A DNA stretch of 64,000 bases from Streptomyces naganishii JCM 4654. GTDB lineage: Bacteria; Actinomycetota; Actinomycetes; Streptomycetales; Streptomycetaceae. The notes beneath the pieces were generated by a model, which was given only the letters and a program-made list of their open reading frames with translations, was not told where the DNA came from and did not search any database. The stretch covers positions 229,118 through 293,117 of the forward strand of contig NZ_BMVF01000010.1 in the NCBI RefSeq assembly GCF_014650575.1, given 5' to 3'. The position numbers and the translations under genes were made by a program. Below, one piece after another: positions 1 through 8,499 of this stretch; the stretch's first letter is position 1, and the number at the start of each line of letters is the position of its first letter.

Positions 1-1271
1 CGGAACGGCCGGAGCAGGCCCAACATCATCGGGATCGCGATCGGGCCCATCAGTCCCGCCACCCACTTGATGACGACCGTGATGATGTCCTTGAAGGCGG
101 GGGAGTCGACCTGGGTGGCCACCGCCATGGACAGGCCGAGGAAGACGACGGTCGTCACCCGGGCCGCCACCAGTCCCGGACGCGGTCCCCACGCCCGCGC
201 CCGCCGCGAGAGCACCGGCGCCACGTCACGGGTGAAGACGGCCGCGATGGCGTTGGCGTCGGAGGAGCACATGGCCATCGTGTGGGAGAAGAAGCCGACG
301 ATCACCAGGCCCAGCAGGCCGTGCGGGAGGAGCTGTTCGGTCATCAGGGCGTAGGAGTCGGAGCCGTCCGGCTTCTGCGCGTGCACCAGGAGCGGGGACA
401 TCCACATGGGGAAGAACAGCACGACCGGCCAGACCAGCCACAGCACCGCCGACAGCCGGGCCGAGCGCTCGGCCTGGCGGGCGCTGCCCGTGGCCATGTA
501 GCGCTGGGCCTGGTTGAGCATGCCGCCGTTGTACTCGAACAGCTTGATGAAGAGGAACGCCAGCAGGAACACCGTGCCGTAGGGGCCGACCAGCGGCTTG
601 CCGTGGCCGTGCAGGGCCGGCTCGTCGAAGGCACCCAGGAGGCCGATGTCCTTGTCGTCCAGTTTCAGCAGCACCGCCACGAACATCGACAGGCCGGCCA
701 GCAACTGGATGACGAACTGGCCGAGTTCGGTGAGCGCGTCCGCCCACAGGCCGCCGATCGTGCAGTAGATCGCCGTGATGACGCCGGTGACGAGGATGCC
801 CTGATCGAGCGAGACCCCGGTGAACACCGACAACAGGGTGGCGATCGCCGCCCACTTGGCGCCCACGTCCACGATCTTCAGCAGCATCCCGGACCAGGCG
901 AGCGCCTGCTGCGTGGGGAGGTTGTAGCGGTTCTTCAGGTACTCCAGCGGCGAGGCCACGTGCAGCCGGGAGCGCAGCCGGTTGATGCGCGGCGCGAACA
1001 GCTTCGAGCCGATCGCGATGCCGAGCGCGATGGGGAAGGACCAGGTGACGAAGGAAGTGACGCCGTAGGTGTAGGCGATGCCCGCGTACCCGGTGAACAT
1101 CACCGCGCTGTAGCCCGACATGTGGTGCGAGATGCCGGACAGCCACCAGGGCATTCTGCCGCCGGCCGTGAAGTAGTCGCTGACGTCGCCCACGCGCTTG
1201 TGCGACCAGACGCCGATGGCGACCATCACGCCGAAGTAGCCGATGAGCACGGCCCAGTCGAGAGCGTTCAT
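1..1271 (-). CDS. Sodium:solute symporter (SSS family), partial
   Basis: The minus strand is open from an ATG at 1271 to the window edge, giving about 423 residues; the C-terminus lies outside. The N-terminus begins MNALDWAVLIGYFGVMVAIG, a first membrane helix, followed by DYFTAGGRMPWWLSG, the Tyr-Phe-x-Ala-Gly-Gly/Arg...Pro-Trp-Trp-Leu signature of SSS symporters in the inverted-repeat first helix. Further hydrophobic segments follow through the ORF. Members couple Na+ (or H+) to uptake of sugars, amino acids, organic acids or vitamins across the cytoplasmic membrane; the substrate cannot be read from this part. Family length is usually about 480-550 residues, so roughly 60-130 residues are missing. 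Confidence 0.88.
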   Translation of the reverse strand, partial: MNALDWAVLIGYFGVMVAIGVWSHKRVGDVSDYFTAGGRMPWWLSGISHHMSGYSAVMFTGYAGIAYTYGVTSFVTWSFPIALGIAIGSKLFAPRINRLRSRLHVASPLEYLKNRYNLPTQQALAWSGMLLKIVDVGAKWAAIATLLSVFTGVSLDQGILVTGVITAIYCTIGGLWADALTELGQFVIQLLAGLSMFVAVLLKLDDKDIGLLGAFDEPALHGHGKPLVGPYGTVFLLAFLFIKLFEYNGGMLNQAQRYMATGSARQAERSARLSAVLWLVWPVVLFFPMWMSPLLVHAQKPDGSDSYALMTEQLLPHGLLGLVIVGFFSHTMAMCSSDANAIAAVFTRDVAPVLSRRARAWGPRPGLVAARVTTVVFLGLSMAVATQVDSPAFKDIITVVIKWVAGLMGPIAIPMMLGLLRPF

Positions 1272-1399
1272 GTACCCGATCGTGAGTCCACCACCATGAA
1301 CACGACAAGCAAGCGTGAGGTCAAGTGAGAGTAAAGATGTTCGTCTGAATGACTTCCGTTCATCTACATGAATCGTGCCCTGTCTGACGCGAAGTCGGG

Positions 1400-2188
1400 T
1401 CAGCGCATCAGCTCGCCCGCGTTGACCAGCAGCGACTGCCCGGTGATGGCGCGCGCCCGGTCCGACGACAGGAACACCGCCGCGTCCGCCACATCCCCGT
1501 CGGTGGCCGGCTCCGGCAGCGCCATCCGTTCGGTCAGCCGCGCCAGCACCTCCGCCTCCGGCACGCCCTCCGTCTGCGCGGTGAACCGCACGTACGCCTG
1601 CACCGGCGGCCCCCACATCCAGCCCGGCAGCACGGTGTTGACCCTGATCCGGTACGGCCCGAGCTCGCGCGCCAGCGAGTACATCGCGCTGGTCAGCGCC
1701 CCCTTGGACGCCGCGTACGCCGCCTGCTTCACCTGCGAGGGCGCGGCGAGGGCCGACTGGGTCCCGATGAACACCACCGACCCGCCCCCGCCCGCCTTGA
1801 GCGCCGGCAGACAGGCCCGGGTCATCCGCAGCGTGCCCAGCAGATTCACGTCGATGACCGACTGCCAGGTCGTGAAGTCGGCGTCCTCCAGCCCGCCGAA
1901 GTGGGAGTCCCAGGCGGCCACATGGACCACCGCGTCGATCCGCCCGAACCGCTCCCGCGCCAGCCCCGCGAGCGCCTCGCACTGCCGCTCGTCGGTGATG
2001 TCCGTCGCCCGGTACGCGGTGTGCCCGCCGTCCGGGTCGATCCCGGCCGCGCTCTTGGCGAGGTTCGCCTCGGTGCGCGCCCCGAGCACCGCGTTCCCGC
2101 CGTCCCGTACGACGGCTGCCGCGACCTGATGGCCGAGTCCGGCCCCGACCCCCGAGACGACCACGGTCCTGCCGGTGAGCAGCGGCAT
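1400..2188 (-). CDS. SDR-family oxidoreductase
   Basis: The protein has 262 residues, a normal length for a classical short-chain dehydrogenase/reductase. A Rossmann glycine-rich stretch is seen as SGVGAGLG (about residues 12-19), the catalytic Ser at about 145, and the Tyr-x-x-x-Lys pair in YAASK (Tyr158, Lys162); DVNLLG supplies the conserved Asn. The usual Asn-Ala-Ala-Gly strand-4 motif is replaced by VAAW, so it is a slightly divergent member. It should reduce or oxidise a hydroxyl/keto substrate with NAD(P)(H) in the cytoplasm; the substrate is unknown. It is divergent from the EthD-like gene at 2269, with a palindrome between them, suggesting common control. Confidence 0.88.
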   Translation of the reverse strand: MPLLTGRTVVVSGVGAGLGHQVAAAVVRDGGNAVLGARTEANLAKSAAGIDPDGGHTAYRATDITDERQCEALAGLARERFGRIDAVVHVAAWDSHFGGLEDADFTTWQSVIDVNLLGTLRMTRACLPALKAGGGGSVVFIGTQSALAAPSQVKQAAYAASKGALTSAMYSLARELGPYRIRVNTVLPGWMWGPPVQAYVRFTAQTEGVPEAEVLARLTERMALPEPATDGDVADAAVFLSSDRARAITGQSLLVNAGELMR

Positions 2189-2215
2189 CGGTGCCTCCCC
2201 TGGTATGGCGCTTGG

Positions 2216-2232
2216 TCTGACGGGGCGTCAGA
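2216..2232. promoter_or_regulatory. Palindrome between divergent SDR and EthD-like genes
   Basis: A perfect inverted repeat, TCTGAC-GGGGC-GTCAGA (6-bp arms, 5-bp centre), sits in the 80-bp divergent intergenic region. Its size and symmetry suit a TetR-type repressor, which is an inference; no regulator gene is adjacent. Confidence 0.5.
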
Positions 2233-2268
2233 GTAAGGGCGACCGCAGGAGGACGGAAGGGGAAGCGC

Positions 2269-3198
2269 ATGAGCGAGGACACCCGCAGCGAGGTCTACGC
2301 CGAGCTGGCCGCCGTCGGCCCCTACGGCGTCCACCCGGGCCACGCCCTGATCACCATGGTCGAACCGCACCCGGGTCACGAGTACGCCTACAACCGCTGG
2401 TACGAGGACGACCACTACTACGCCGGCGCCATGGCCATGCCCTGGGTGTACGCGGGCCGCCGCTGGGTCGCCACCCGCGATCTGCAACTCCTGCGCTACC
2501 CGGAGAAGTCGGCCGTCGCCCAGCCCGTCACCGCCGGCTGCTACCTCTCGACATACTGGATCACCGAGGGCCGCTACGACGACCACATGCGCTGGACCGT
2601 CGCGATCAACAAGCGCCTCAACCGCGACAGCCGGGTCCACCAGGCCCGTACGCACGTCTTCACCGCGTTCCAGGACCACGTGACCACCGTCTACCGCGAC
2701 GGGGCCGCCGGACCGCGCGACTACCACGCGCTGGACCACCCCTACGCCGGGCTGGTCCTGGAGGTGATCGACGCCGAGTCGCCCGAGGCGCGGGACGAAC
2801 TGGTGCGGTGGCTGCGCGCCCGGCACCTGCCGGGCCGGCTCGCGGGCTCACCCGCCGCGATGGTGACCGTCTTCCGGCCCACACCGCTGCCCGGCGACCG
2901 GATGACGTACGTCAAACAGGTCGAGGGCGTCGGAACCCGCCTCACCCTGCTGTGGTTCCTGCAGAGCGACCCGCGCCCGTGCTGGCGGGAGTGGTTCAGC
3001 GGCCTGGACGAGGCGGTGACGGTGGCCGGCCTGGGGAGGGTGGAACTGGTCGCGCCGTTCGTGCCGACCGTTCCCGGCACGGACACCTATGTGGACCGCC
3101 TGCGGACCGTCCACCGGGGAGAACGGGAGGTGGGACACGCGGAGGCACAAGCGGAGCCCTCTCGGCAAGGACGGCGGGCTGGTCGAGAGGGCTCTTGA
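2269..3198 (+). CDS. EthD/dimeric alpha-beta-barrel-like hypothetical protein
   Basis: The protein has 309 residues. Near the N-terminus is NRWYEDDHY (about residues 43-51), resembling the Asn-x-Trp-Tyr-x-x-x-His core of EthD/DABB ferredoxin-like proteins. The C-terminal half has a second alternating strand/helix pattern, so it may contain two such folds. There is no signal peptide or membrane segment. EthD-like proteins accompany oxidoreductases in ring or side-chain degradation, and the divergent SDR gene with a shared palindrome fits a small catabolic unit, but no reaction can be assigned. The ATG at 2269 follows purine-rich GGAAGGGG. The last 14 codons overlap a strong hairpin, so the natural C-terminus could be shorter. 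Confidence 0.75.
   Translation: MSEDTRSEVYAELAAVGPYGVHPGHALITMVEPHPGHEYAYNRWYEDDHYYAGAMAMPWVYAGRRWVATRDLQLLRYPEKSAVAQPVTAGCYLSTYWITEGRYDDHMRWTVAINKRLNRDSRVHQARTHVFTAFQDHVTTVYRDGAAGPRDYHALDHPYAGLVLEVIDAESPEARDELVRWLRARHLPGRLAGSPAAMVTVFRPTPLPGDRMTYVKQVEGVGTRLTLLWFLQSDPRPCWREWFSGLDEAVTVAGLGRVELVAPFVPTVPGTDTYVDRLRTVHRGEREVGHAEAQAEPSRQGRRAGREGS
3155..3193 (+). terminator. Hairpin at the end of the EthD-like gene
   Basis: AGCCCTCTCG (3155-3164) pairs perfectly with CGAGAGGGCT (3184-3193). The 10-bp stem has a 19-nt loop and no U-tract, as is common for Streptomyces terminators. It overlaps the last codons of the upstream ORF. Confidence 0.6.
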
Positions 3199-3199
3199 T

Positions 3200-3235
3200 C
3201 GTGCTTGTCCTGCTGGTCGTGCTTGTCCTGCTGGT
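3200..3235. repeat. Two tandem copies of an 18-bp unit
   Basis: CGTGCTTGTCCTGCTGGT occurs twice in direct succession (3200-3217 and 3218-3235), immediately after the hairpin. It is noncoding and of unknown role. Confidence 0.8.
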
Positions 3236-3289
3236 CGTGCTCACGCGTGTCGACAGGTGACGGTGGAGGATCAGGGAGGACCCTCCCCG

Positions 3290-3481
3290 TTACGCCTTGA
3301 CCGATGCCACGAAGATGTTCCACGCGTCGGTGGGGAAGCCGAGCACCGGCCCCTCGGGGACCTTGGAGTCCCGGACCGCCATGGCCGCGACGACCGGTGA
3401 CTTGATCTCGACGCATGCGCCGTTGCCCGTGGAGTACGAGGACTTGGTCCACGTCTCCGTGGCGCCCTGACGAATTGCCAT
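3290..3481 (-). CDS. DUF397 domain small protein
   Basis: The protein has 63 residues from an ATG at 3481. WTKSSYSTGNGACVEI and VRDSK are hallmark DUF397 motifs (Trp-x-Lys-Ser-Ser-Tyr-Ser...Cys-Val-Glu). The open frame extends upstream, but residues before this ATG do not match the family, so the short form is chosen. DUF397 proteins in Streptomyces are almost always paired with an XRE/DUF5753 regulator, as here (gene at 3651-4517 just upstream on the same strand). Such pairs affect development and antibiotic production and resemble toxin-antitoxin-like regulator pairs. Direct DNA binding by this protein is not expected. Confidence 0.85.
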   Translation of the reverse strand: MAIRQGATETWTKSSYSTGNGACVEIKSPVVAAMAVRDSKVPEGPVLGFPTDAWNIFVASVKA

Positions 3482-3650
3482 TTCTGCTCCGGATTGCCTG
3501 TGGAGTGGGTTCGCGCCAACGCTGTTGCTCGATGGCGTGATCGACGCTACCCGCCAGGCCCGAAGCCCGAAGAGGCTATTCACTCGACCGGATGGCATAT
3601 TCCAACGGGACTTCCCCTCAGAGGCGGTCAGGGTGTACTGTGCCCGCCTC

Positions 3651-4517
3651 TTAACGTGCGTACTCGGCGTACTCCTTCGCGATGTCCGCGATGAACTGCC
3701 GCGACTGCTCCACGTTCAGCGCCTGCGCCCGCAGATGCTCGTACATCACGCTGTACTTCTGCACGTCGTTGGCCTTCTCCAGGTACAGGTCACTGGTGAC
3801 GCCCTCGATGTAGACGACGCTGGAGTCGGCCGCGTCCGGGAACTCCAAGATCGCGTACTGGCCGTTGAGACCCGGGTGCGAGCCCATCTCGAAGGGGATG
3901 ACCTGCACGGTCACGTGCGGCAGCTGCGACTGCTCCACCAGGTGCTCCAACTGCTCCCGCATCAGCGCCTTGTTGCCGACCACCCGGCGCAGCGCGGCCT
4001 CGTCCAGCACCGTCCACAGGCGCAGCGGGTTCTCGGCGGCGGAGATTCGTTCCTGCCGCCGCATGCGGACCTGGACGCGCTTGTCGATGTCCGCGGGCGC
4101 CGTCTCCGGCAGCGCGCCGGCGATCAGCGCCTCCGCGTACTGCCGGGTCTGGAGCAGGCCCGGGACGACCTGCGGATCGTAGACCCTCAGGCTCGCCGCG
4201 TCGGTCTCCAGGCCGATGTAGACGCTGTACGGGATGTCGCCGAAGGAGTGCCACCAGCCCTGCTGGCGCGAGTCCTTGGCCATCTGCATCAGCGAGTCCA
4301 CGATCCGGTGGTCCTCCACCTCGTAGACCCCGCACAGGTCGCGCACGTCGCGCTGGCTGATGCTGCGCCTGCCGTTCTCCAGCCGGCTGATCTTCGACTG
4401 CGAAACCAGCAGCCGCTCGGCCACTTCCTCGGCCGTCATGCCCTTGAGCTCGCGGAGCCTGCGCAGCTCCTGGCCCAACCGGCGCCGCCTGACAGTGGGA
4501 TTGACGTTGGACGCCAC
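3651..4517 (-). CDS. XRE-family transcriptional regulator (HTH + DUF5753)
   Basis: The protein has 288 residues. An N-terminal helix-turn-helix spans about residues 14-70 (RLRELKGMTAEEVAERL, then SKISRLENGRR). It is followed by a long C-terminal DUF5753-type domain (VVPGLLQTRQYAEALI, FEMGSHPGLNGQYAILEF) typical of Streptomyces regulators such as the WhiJ/AbaA-like family. A DUF397 gene lies 169 bp downstream on the same strand. The usual model is a DNA-bound repressor antagonised by its DUF397 partner; direct targets are unknown. Confidence 0.9.
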   Translation of the reverse strand: MASNVNPTVRRRRLGQELRRLRELKGMTAEEVAERLLVSQSKISRLENGRRSISQRDVRDLCGVYEVEDHRIVDSLMQMAKDSRQQGWWHSFGDIPYSVYIGLETDAASLRVYDPQVVPGLLQTRQYAEALIAGALPETAPADIDKRVQVRMRRQERISAAENPLRLWTVLDEAALRRVVGNKALMREQLEHLVEQSQLPHVTVQVIPFEMGSHPGLNGQYAILEFPDAADSSVVYIEGVTSDLYLEKANDVQKYSVMYEHLRAQALNVEQSRQFIADIAKEYAEYAR

Positions 4518-4823
4518 GGGACGCGCACCTCCGGCTGCAAGCCTCTACTTTGCGTATCTGCTGCTGAGCAGATTGCCACCAAGGTGCTTACTACCGCTGG
4601 AAAACCAGGTATATGCGTGAGGTTCCCGCGCATACCGGAGCCCAGGGCGCGGATCCACCGGGGCCGCCCTGTCCCGCGCGCCGGCCGCGAGAAAGCCGGC
4701 CGGCCGCGAGGGAGCCGCCGGGCGTGCCGGTGCCGAGGCGAACGCGTGGAGGCGCGAAGCGCCGAGCACGATCGGAGTCCCGGCACCGGCACGAAACGCC
4801 CGCAGGCGAACGAGCCATGGGAC
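4518..4823. other. Intergenic region upstream of the XRE gene
   Basis: No convincing gene is present. It must hold the promoter of the minus-strand XRE gene. An inverted repeat TCTGCT-GCTG-AGCAGA at 4557-4572 lies about 40 bp upstream of the XRE start and is a candidate autoregulatory operator (inference). Confidence 0.5.
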
Positions 4824-5579
4824 TCAGTGGGCCGCCAGGCGGGCCATGGAGCCGCGGTGGGGCTGCATCGGGACGCCCCGGGCCGGTTCCGCCGGGGCCC
4901 TGACGCCCGTCGCCGCCTGGCGGCCGGCCGGTGCCGGGCTGCGGCGGGGCTGGGCCGCCGCGCCGTTCTGGACGTCCATCACGGCGTGCGCCACCAGACC
5001 GCCCATCGGGTCGTGCCTGATGAGGTCCCGCAGCCGGGAACGGGACGAGCGGCCCTCGTTGCCCGGATACAGGTGCTTGCCGAGACCCACCGCGTGCGCC
5101 AGCGCGGCCAGCGCCGCCGTCCGCGGGTCCGGCGGCACGCCGGTGCGGATCGCGGAGTCCAGCCGGGCCCTGATCTCCCGGCTGATGGCGGTGTCCGTCG
5201 CCTGGTAGCGCGTCGTCGGCAGCACCCCGCACATCTGGCCGGGCACGGCGGCGACCATGCCGCACCGCTCCAGATGCGAGAGGTACGTCTGGCGCAGCCC
5301 GAGACGGGGCCCGCCGATCCAGTGGACGGCCCGTACCGGAGCGCCGCGCCTTCGCAGCAACTCCAACGCGCAGTCCAGAGTTGGATCTCCTGTCGGCCGT
5401 GGCACCACCACGGCGATACGATCCCCGTCTGGGGCTATCCGTCCGGCCAGCGCCAGCTCCACTAGCTGTGCTCCGGCCAGACCGAGGTCGAGCGACTGCG
5501 GCTGCGCAGTGGTACCCGTGGCCGGGTCCAGTGCCAGCAGCAGAAGCTCCTCCGGAAGTGTTCTGCGGCTCCTGCCCAT
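4824..5579 (-). CDS. GPP34 family phosphoprotein
   Basis: The protein has 251 residues. The N-terminal EELLLLALDPATG and following LAGAQLVELALAGRI are characteristic of the GPP34 (Golgi phosphoprotein 3-like) family, which is abundant in Streptomyces as small soluble proteins. The eukaryotic relatives bind phosphatidylinositol-4-phosphate; the bacterial function is unknown. The final 45 residues are Ala/Pro/Arg-rich and probably disordered. No membrane segment or signal is visible. It is upstream of, and on the same strand as, the XRE gene but separated by 306 bp, so probably an independent unit. Confidence 0.85.
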   Translation of the reverse strand: MGRSRRTLPEELLLLALDPATGTTAQPQSLDLGLAGAQLVELALAGRIAPDGDRIAVVVPRPTGDPTLDCALELLRRRGAPVRAVHWIGGPRLGLRQTYLSHLERCGMVAAVPGQMCGVLPTTRYQATDTAISREIRARLDSAIRTGVPPDPRTAALAALAHAVGLGKHLYPGNEGRSSRSRLRDLIRHDPMGGLVAHAVMDVQNGAAAQPRRSPAPAGRQAATGVRAPAEPARGVPMQPHRGSMARLAAH

Positions 5580-5852
5580 CCATGCCTCCCCGCGTGGATG
5601 AATGACAGGGTGACCCCTCTCACATTGGTCTGTCGAGGGTGCGTGACCGCTTCGTGAGGGAACCGGTAGGTATGTCGTTCTCGTCTACCGCTTGGGTTGG
5701 GTCCGCGCACAGGACACTGGTACATGGTTCGGACAGCGGTACGACCGGGTGGTGAGGCCCGGTGGCACGGCTGCTTCGTCCGGGTGGCGGTTCAGTTGGC
5801 GGATCACGGTTCGTTGGCCGCGCGAGGCGTGCGGCGCATGGAGGAGGCATCG
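5580..5852. other. Divergent promoter region, GPP34 / carboxypeptidase
   Basis: This 273-bp stretch lies between divergently transcribed genes and should carry both promoters. No clear operator was seen. The end overlaps alternative upstream starts of the carboxypeptidase. Confidence 0.4.
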
Positions 5853-8333
5853 GTGGCGGGCGAGTCCCCCGACAGGTCGAAGCAGCGCGAGTCGTCGGCA
5901 GAACCGACGTCGGGGAGCGCGGGTCCGGTTCCCGAGGCCAGGGGTGAGTCGCGTGAGGTCCGCGACCCGCGCCTCGCACTGTCGGGCGAGGCGCGGGAGT
6001 CGCGGGAGGGCCGCGAGGCCCGGGAGTCCGGTGGCGTCGACACGGCCACGCGCGTGCTCTCCGTACGGGACCTGGTGGCCGACGAGGACGCGGATGCGGC
6101 CGGCGAGTCCGGGGACGCGCCGGAGGCGCCGCGCACGGGGGAGCCGGCGGACGCCGGGAAGGCCGGGAAGGCCGAGGAGGGCGGCGAGGCCGGGAAGGCC
6201 GAGGAGAGCGGCGAGGCCGAGGAGAGCGGCGACGACGGGGACGAAAAGAACGGCTCGGACGGCGAGGCCGACCGGGTAGGTGACGCGCGCCTGCGCGCGG
6301 CGGTGGCCGCCTGGGCGCGCTCCGGCGACGGGGAGACGAAGGAGGGCGCCTCCGAGGACGCCCCTTCCGATGACACCTCCCCCGAGGACGCCTCCACGGG
6401 GACGGAGAACCCGGAGAACACCGAGCCCGCCGAGTCGGACGAGCCGTCCGAGCCCTCCGCGGACGCCGAGCCCGCCGAGGACGCCGCCGGGAAGGACGCT
6501 CCCGAGTCCGCCGAGCCCGAGGACACCCCCCAGGCCTCCGAGGACGAGCCCGAGGACACCCCCAAGGCCGCCGAGCCGAAGGGCGACGCCCCCGGGGACT
6601 CCGGCAACTCCGAGGCATCCGACGGCGCCGAGGCCCCCGAGGACGCCGAGTCCGCCGAGCCCGGCGAGAAGCCCAAGCCGGCCGTCGACCAGCCCACCAC
6701 CATGCTGAAGCTGGGCGGCACCGCCAAGCCCAAGCCGCCGGTCGACCAGCCCACCACCATGCTCAAGATCGGCGGCGACCCGAAGAGCGCGAAGGGCGAG
6801 CAGAGCGACAAGGCCGAGAAGGGCGGCAAGGCCGAGACCGACGCCGAGCGGACCAGCAGGTTCATCGCGCTCAAGCCGCTGGACGCCCCCGACACCCGTA
6901 AGCCGCAGCCGAAGACCGCATCCGCCCCCGCTCCCGCTCCCGCCCCGGACAAGCCGGGAACCGCACCCGCCGCCAAGCCCCGTCCCGCCCCCGCCGACGC
7001 GACCGCCGCCGTGCCGCAGGTCGGTCCCGAGCGGACCACCCAGCAGCCGCTGCCGCCCAAGCCGCCGCTGGACCTGCTGGCCGAGCTGACGAACACCCCG
7101 CCGCCCCCGGAGACCCCGCTGCGCACCGCCGTGCGCCGGGTCAAGATCTGGACTCCGCTGGTCCTGCTGCTGGTGATCGTCTTTGCGATCGTACAGGCCG
7201 TGCGCCCGCTGCCCGCGCCGTCTCTCGCGCTCACCGCCAAGGACAGCTACACGTTCGACGGCAGCAAGGTGAACCTGCCCTGGCCGAGCGAGGGCCAGGG
7301 CTGGATGGACGGCGTCGGCATCGGCACGATGGACCACTTCGGCAAGCAGACGCCGGTCGCCATCGGCTCGGTCGCCAAGACCATGACCGCGTACATCGTG
7401 CTGAAGGACCACCCGCTGAAGCCGGGCGAGGACGGCCCGAAGATCAAGGTCGACGCGACGGCGGAGAAGGAGGGCGGCTACAACAAGGCCGGGGAGTCCA
7501 CGCTCGACACCGTCAAGGCCGGCGACTTCCTCACCGAGAAGCAGGCCCTGTCCGCGATCATGGTGCCCTCCGCCAACAACATCGCCCGTCTGCTGGCGCG
7601 TTGGGACGCGGGCTCCGAGGCGGCGTTCGTCAGGAAGATGAACGACACCGCCAGGGAACTCGGCATGACCGGCACGACGTACACCGACCCCTCGGGCCTG
7701 AAGGAGACCACCGTCTCCACCGCCCAGGACCAGGTGAAGCTCGGCAACGCGGTCGTGAAGATCCCCGCCCTGGTGGCGATCACCAGCGCGGCCAGCTGGA
7801 AGGACCCGTACGGCCACACCTGGGGCAACTACAACCAGCTCCCGTATCTCATCGGCGCGATCGGCATCAAGACCGGCACCACCACCGCGGCCGGCGGCAA
7901 CCTGCTGTTCGCCGCGCGCAAGAAGGTCGGCGGCCAGACGGTCACCGTCGTCGGCGCGATCCTCGGCCAGCACAAGCCGGCGATCATCGAGACGGTCAAC
8001 GCGGTCAGCAAGACCGCGCTGCTCGCGGCCGAGAACGCGCTCACCTCGGCGAAGATCCTCAAGAAGGGTGACGTCGTCGGGTACGTGGACGACCAGCTCG
8101 GCGGCCACACGCCCGTCGTCGTGACCAAGGACGTGCCCGCGGTCGGCTGGGCCGGGCTGGAGGTGAAGCTGTCCTTCGCCGCCGACCGGCTGCCGCACAC
8201 CGCCAAGGCCGGCACCAAGGTGGGCACGCTCACCGTCGGTGACGGCGCGGCCGGCGCGGTCCAGGTCCCGGTCGCCCTCCAGAAGGACCTGACCGAGCCG
8301 GGCTTCACGGACAAGCTCACCCGCATCGCCTGA
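5853..8333 (+). CDS. Membrane-anchored D-alanyl-D-alanine carboxypeptidase (peptidase S11)
   Basis: A GTG at 5853 preceded by GGAGGAGG at ideal spacing gives 826 residues; an in-frame ATG at 5838 is possible. Residues 1 to about 430 are a very acidic, Glu/Ala/Pro-rich cytoplasmic tail with two copies of VDQPTTMLK. A single membrane helix follows (about 432-450, LVLLLVIVFAIV), then an extracellular S11 penicillin-binding domain with SVAK (Ser506, Lys509), SAN (Ser573) and KTG (673-675). The enzyme should trim the terminal D-Ala from peptidoglycan pentapeptides outside the membrane. The tail is unusually long compared with about 400-residue DacA/DacC enzymes; the paired PTTM motifs could be kinase targets (speculation). 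Confidence 0.9.
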   Translation: MAGESPDRSKQRESSAEPTSGSAGPVPEARGESREVRDPRLALSGEARESREGREARESGGVDTATRVLSVRDLVADEDADAAGESGDAPEAPRTGEPADAGKAGKAEEGGEAGKAEESGEAEESGDDGDEKNGSDGEADRVGDARLRAAVAAWARSGDGETKEGASEDAPSDDTSPEDASTGTENPENTEPAESDEPSEPSADAEPAEDAAGKDAPESAEPEDTPQASEDEPEDTPKAAEPKGDAPGDSGNSEASDGAEAPEDAESAEPGEKPKPAVDQPTTMLKLGGTAKPKPPVDQPTTMLKIGGDPKSAKGEQSDKAEKGGKAETDAERTSRFIALKPLDAPDTRKPQPKTASAPAPAPAPDKPGTAPAAKPRPAPADATAAVPQVGPERTTQQPLPPKPPLDLLAELTNTPPPPETPLRTAVRRVKIWTPLVLLLVIVFAIVQAVRPLPAPSLALTAKDSYTFDGSKVNLPWPSEGQGWMDGVGIGTMDHFGKQTPVAIGSVAKTMTAYIVLKDHPLKPGEDGPKIKVDATAEKEGGYNKAGESTLDTVKAGDFLTEKQALSAIMVPSANNIARLLARWDAGSEAAFVRKMNDTARELGMTGTTYTDPSGLKETTVSTAQDQVKLGNAVVKIPALVAITSAASWKDPYGHTWGNYNQLPYLIGAIGIKTGTTTAAGGNLLFAARKKVGGQTVTVVGAILGQHKPAIIETVNAVSKTALLAAENALTSAKILKKGDVVGYVDDQLGGHTPVVVTKDVPAVGWAGLEVKLSFAADRLPHTAKAGTKVGTLTVGDGAAGAVQVPVALQKDLTEPGFTDKLTRIA

Positions 8334-8341
8334 CGACACCC

Positions 8342-8364
8342 GGCCCGCGTGCGGCACGCGGGCC
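8342..8364 (+). terminator. Terminator hairpin after the carboxypeptidase gene
   Basis: GGCCCGCGTG and CACGCGGGCC form a perfect 10-bp stem with a 3-nt loop, 9 bp after the stop codon. There is no U-tract. Confidence 0.75.
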
Positions 8365-8499
8365 GGCCCCACGCCCCCGTCGGGGAGCCCCACCCGGGAG
8401 CTCCGCGGCGGGGCGCGTGCTAGCGTCACGAATCGGGGCACGTCGCCGGTCGCGGGACGCGGCCGCGAACAGAGGACGGGACACGGGGAGTGCCTTCAG

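Noticed and set aside
5685..8441. A 918-codon minus-strand open frame opposite the carboxypeptidase gene
   Set aside because: It is a low-complexity Arg/Gly/Leu shadow; S11 catalytic motifs are on the plus strand.
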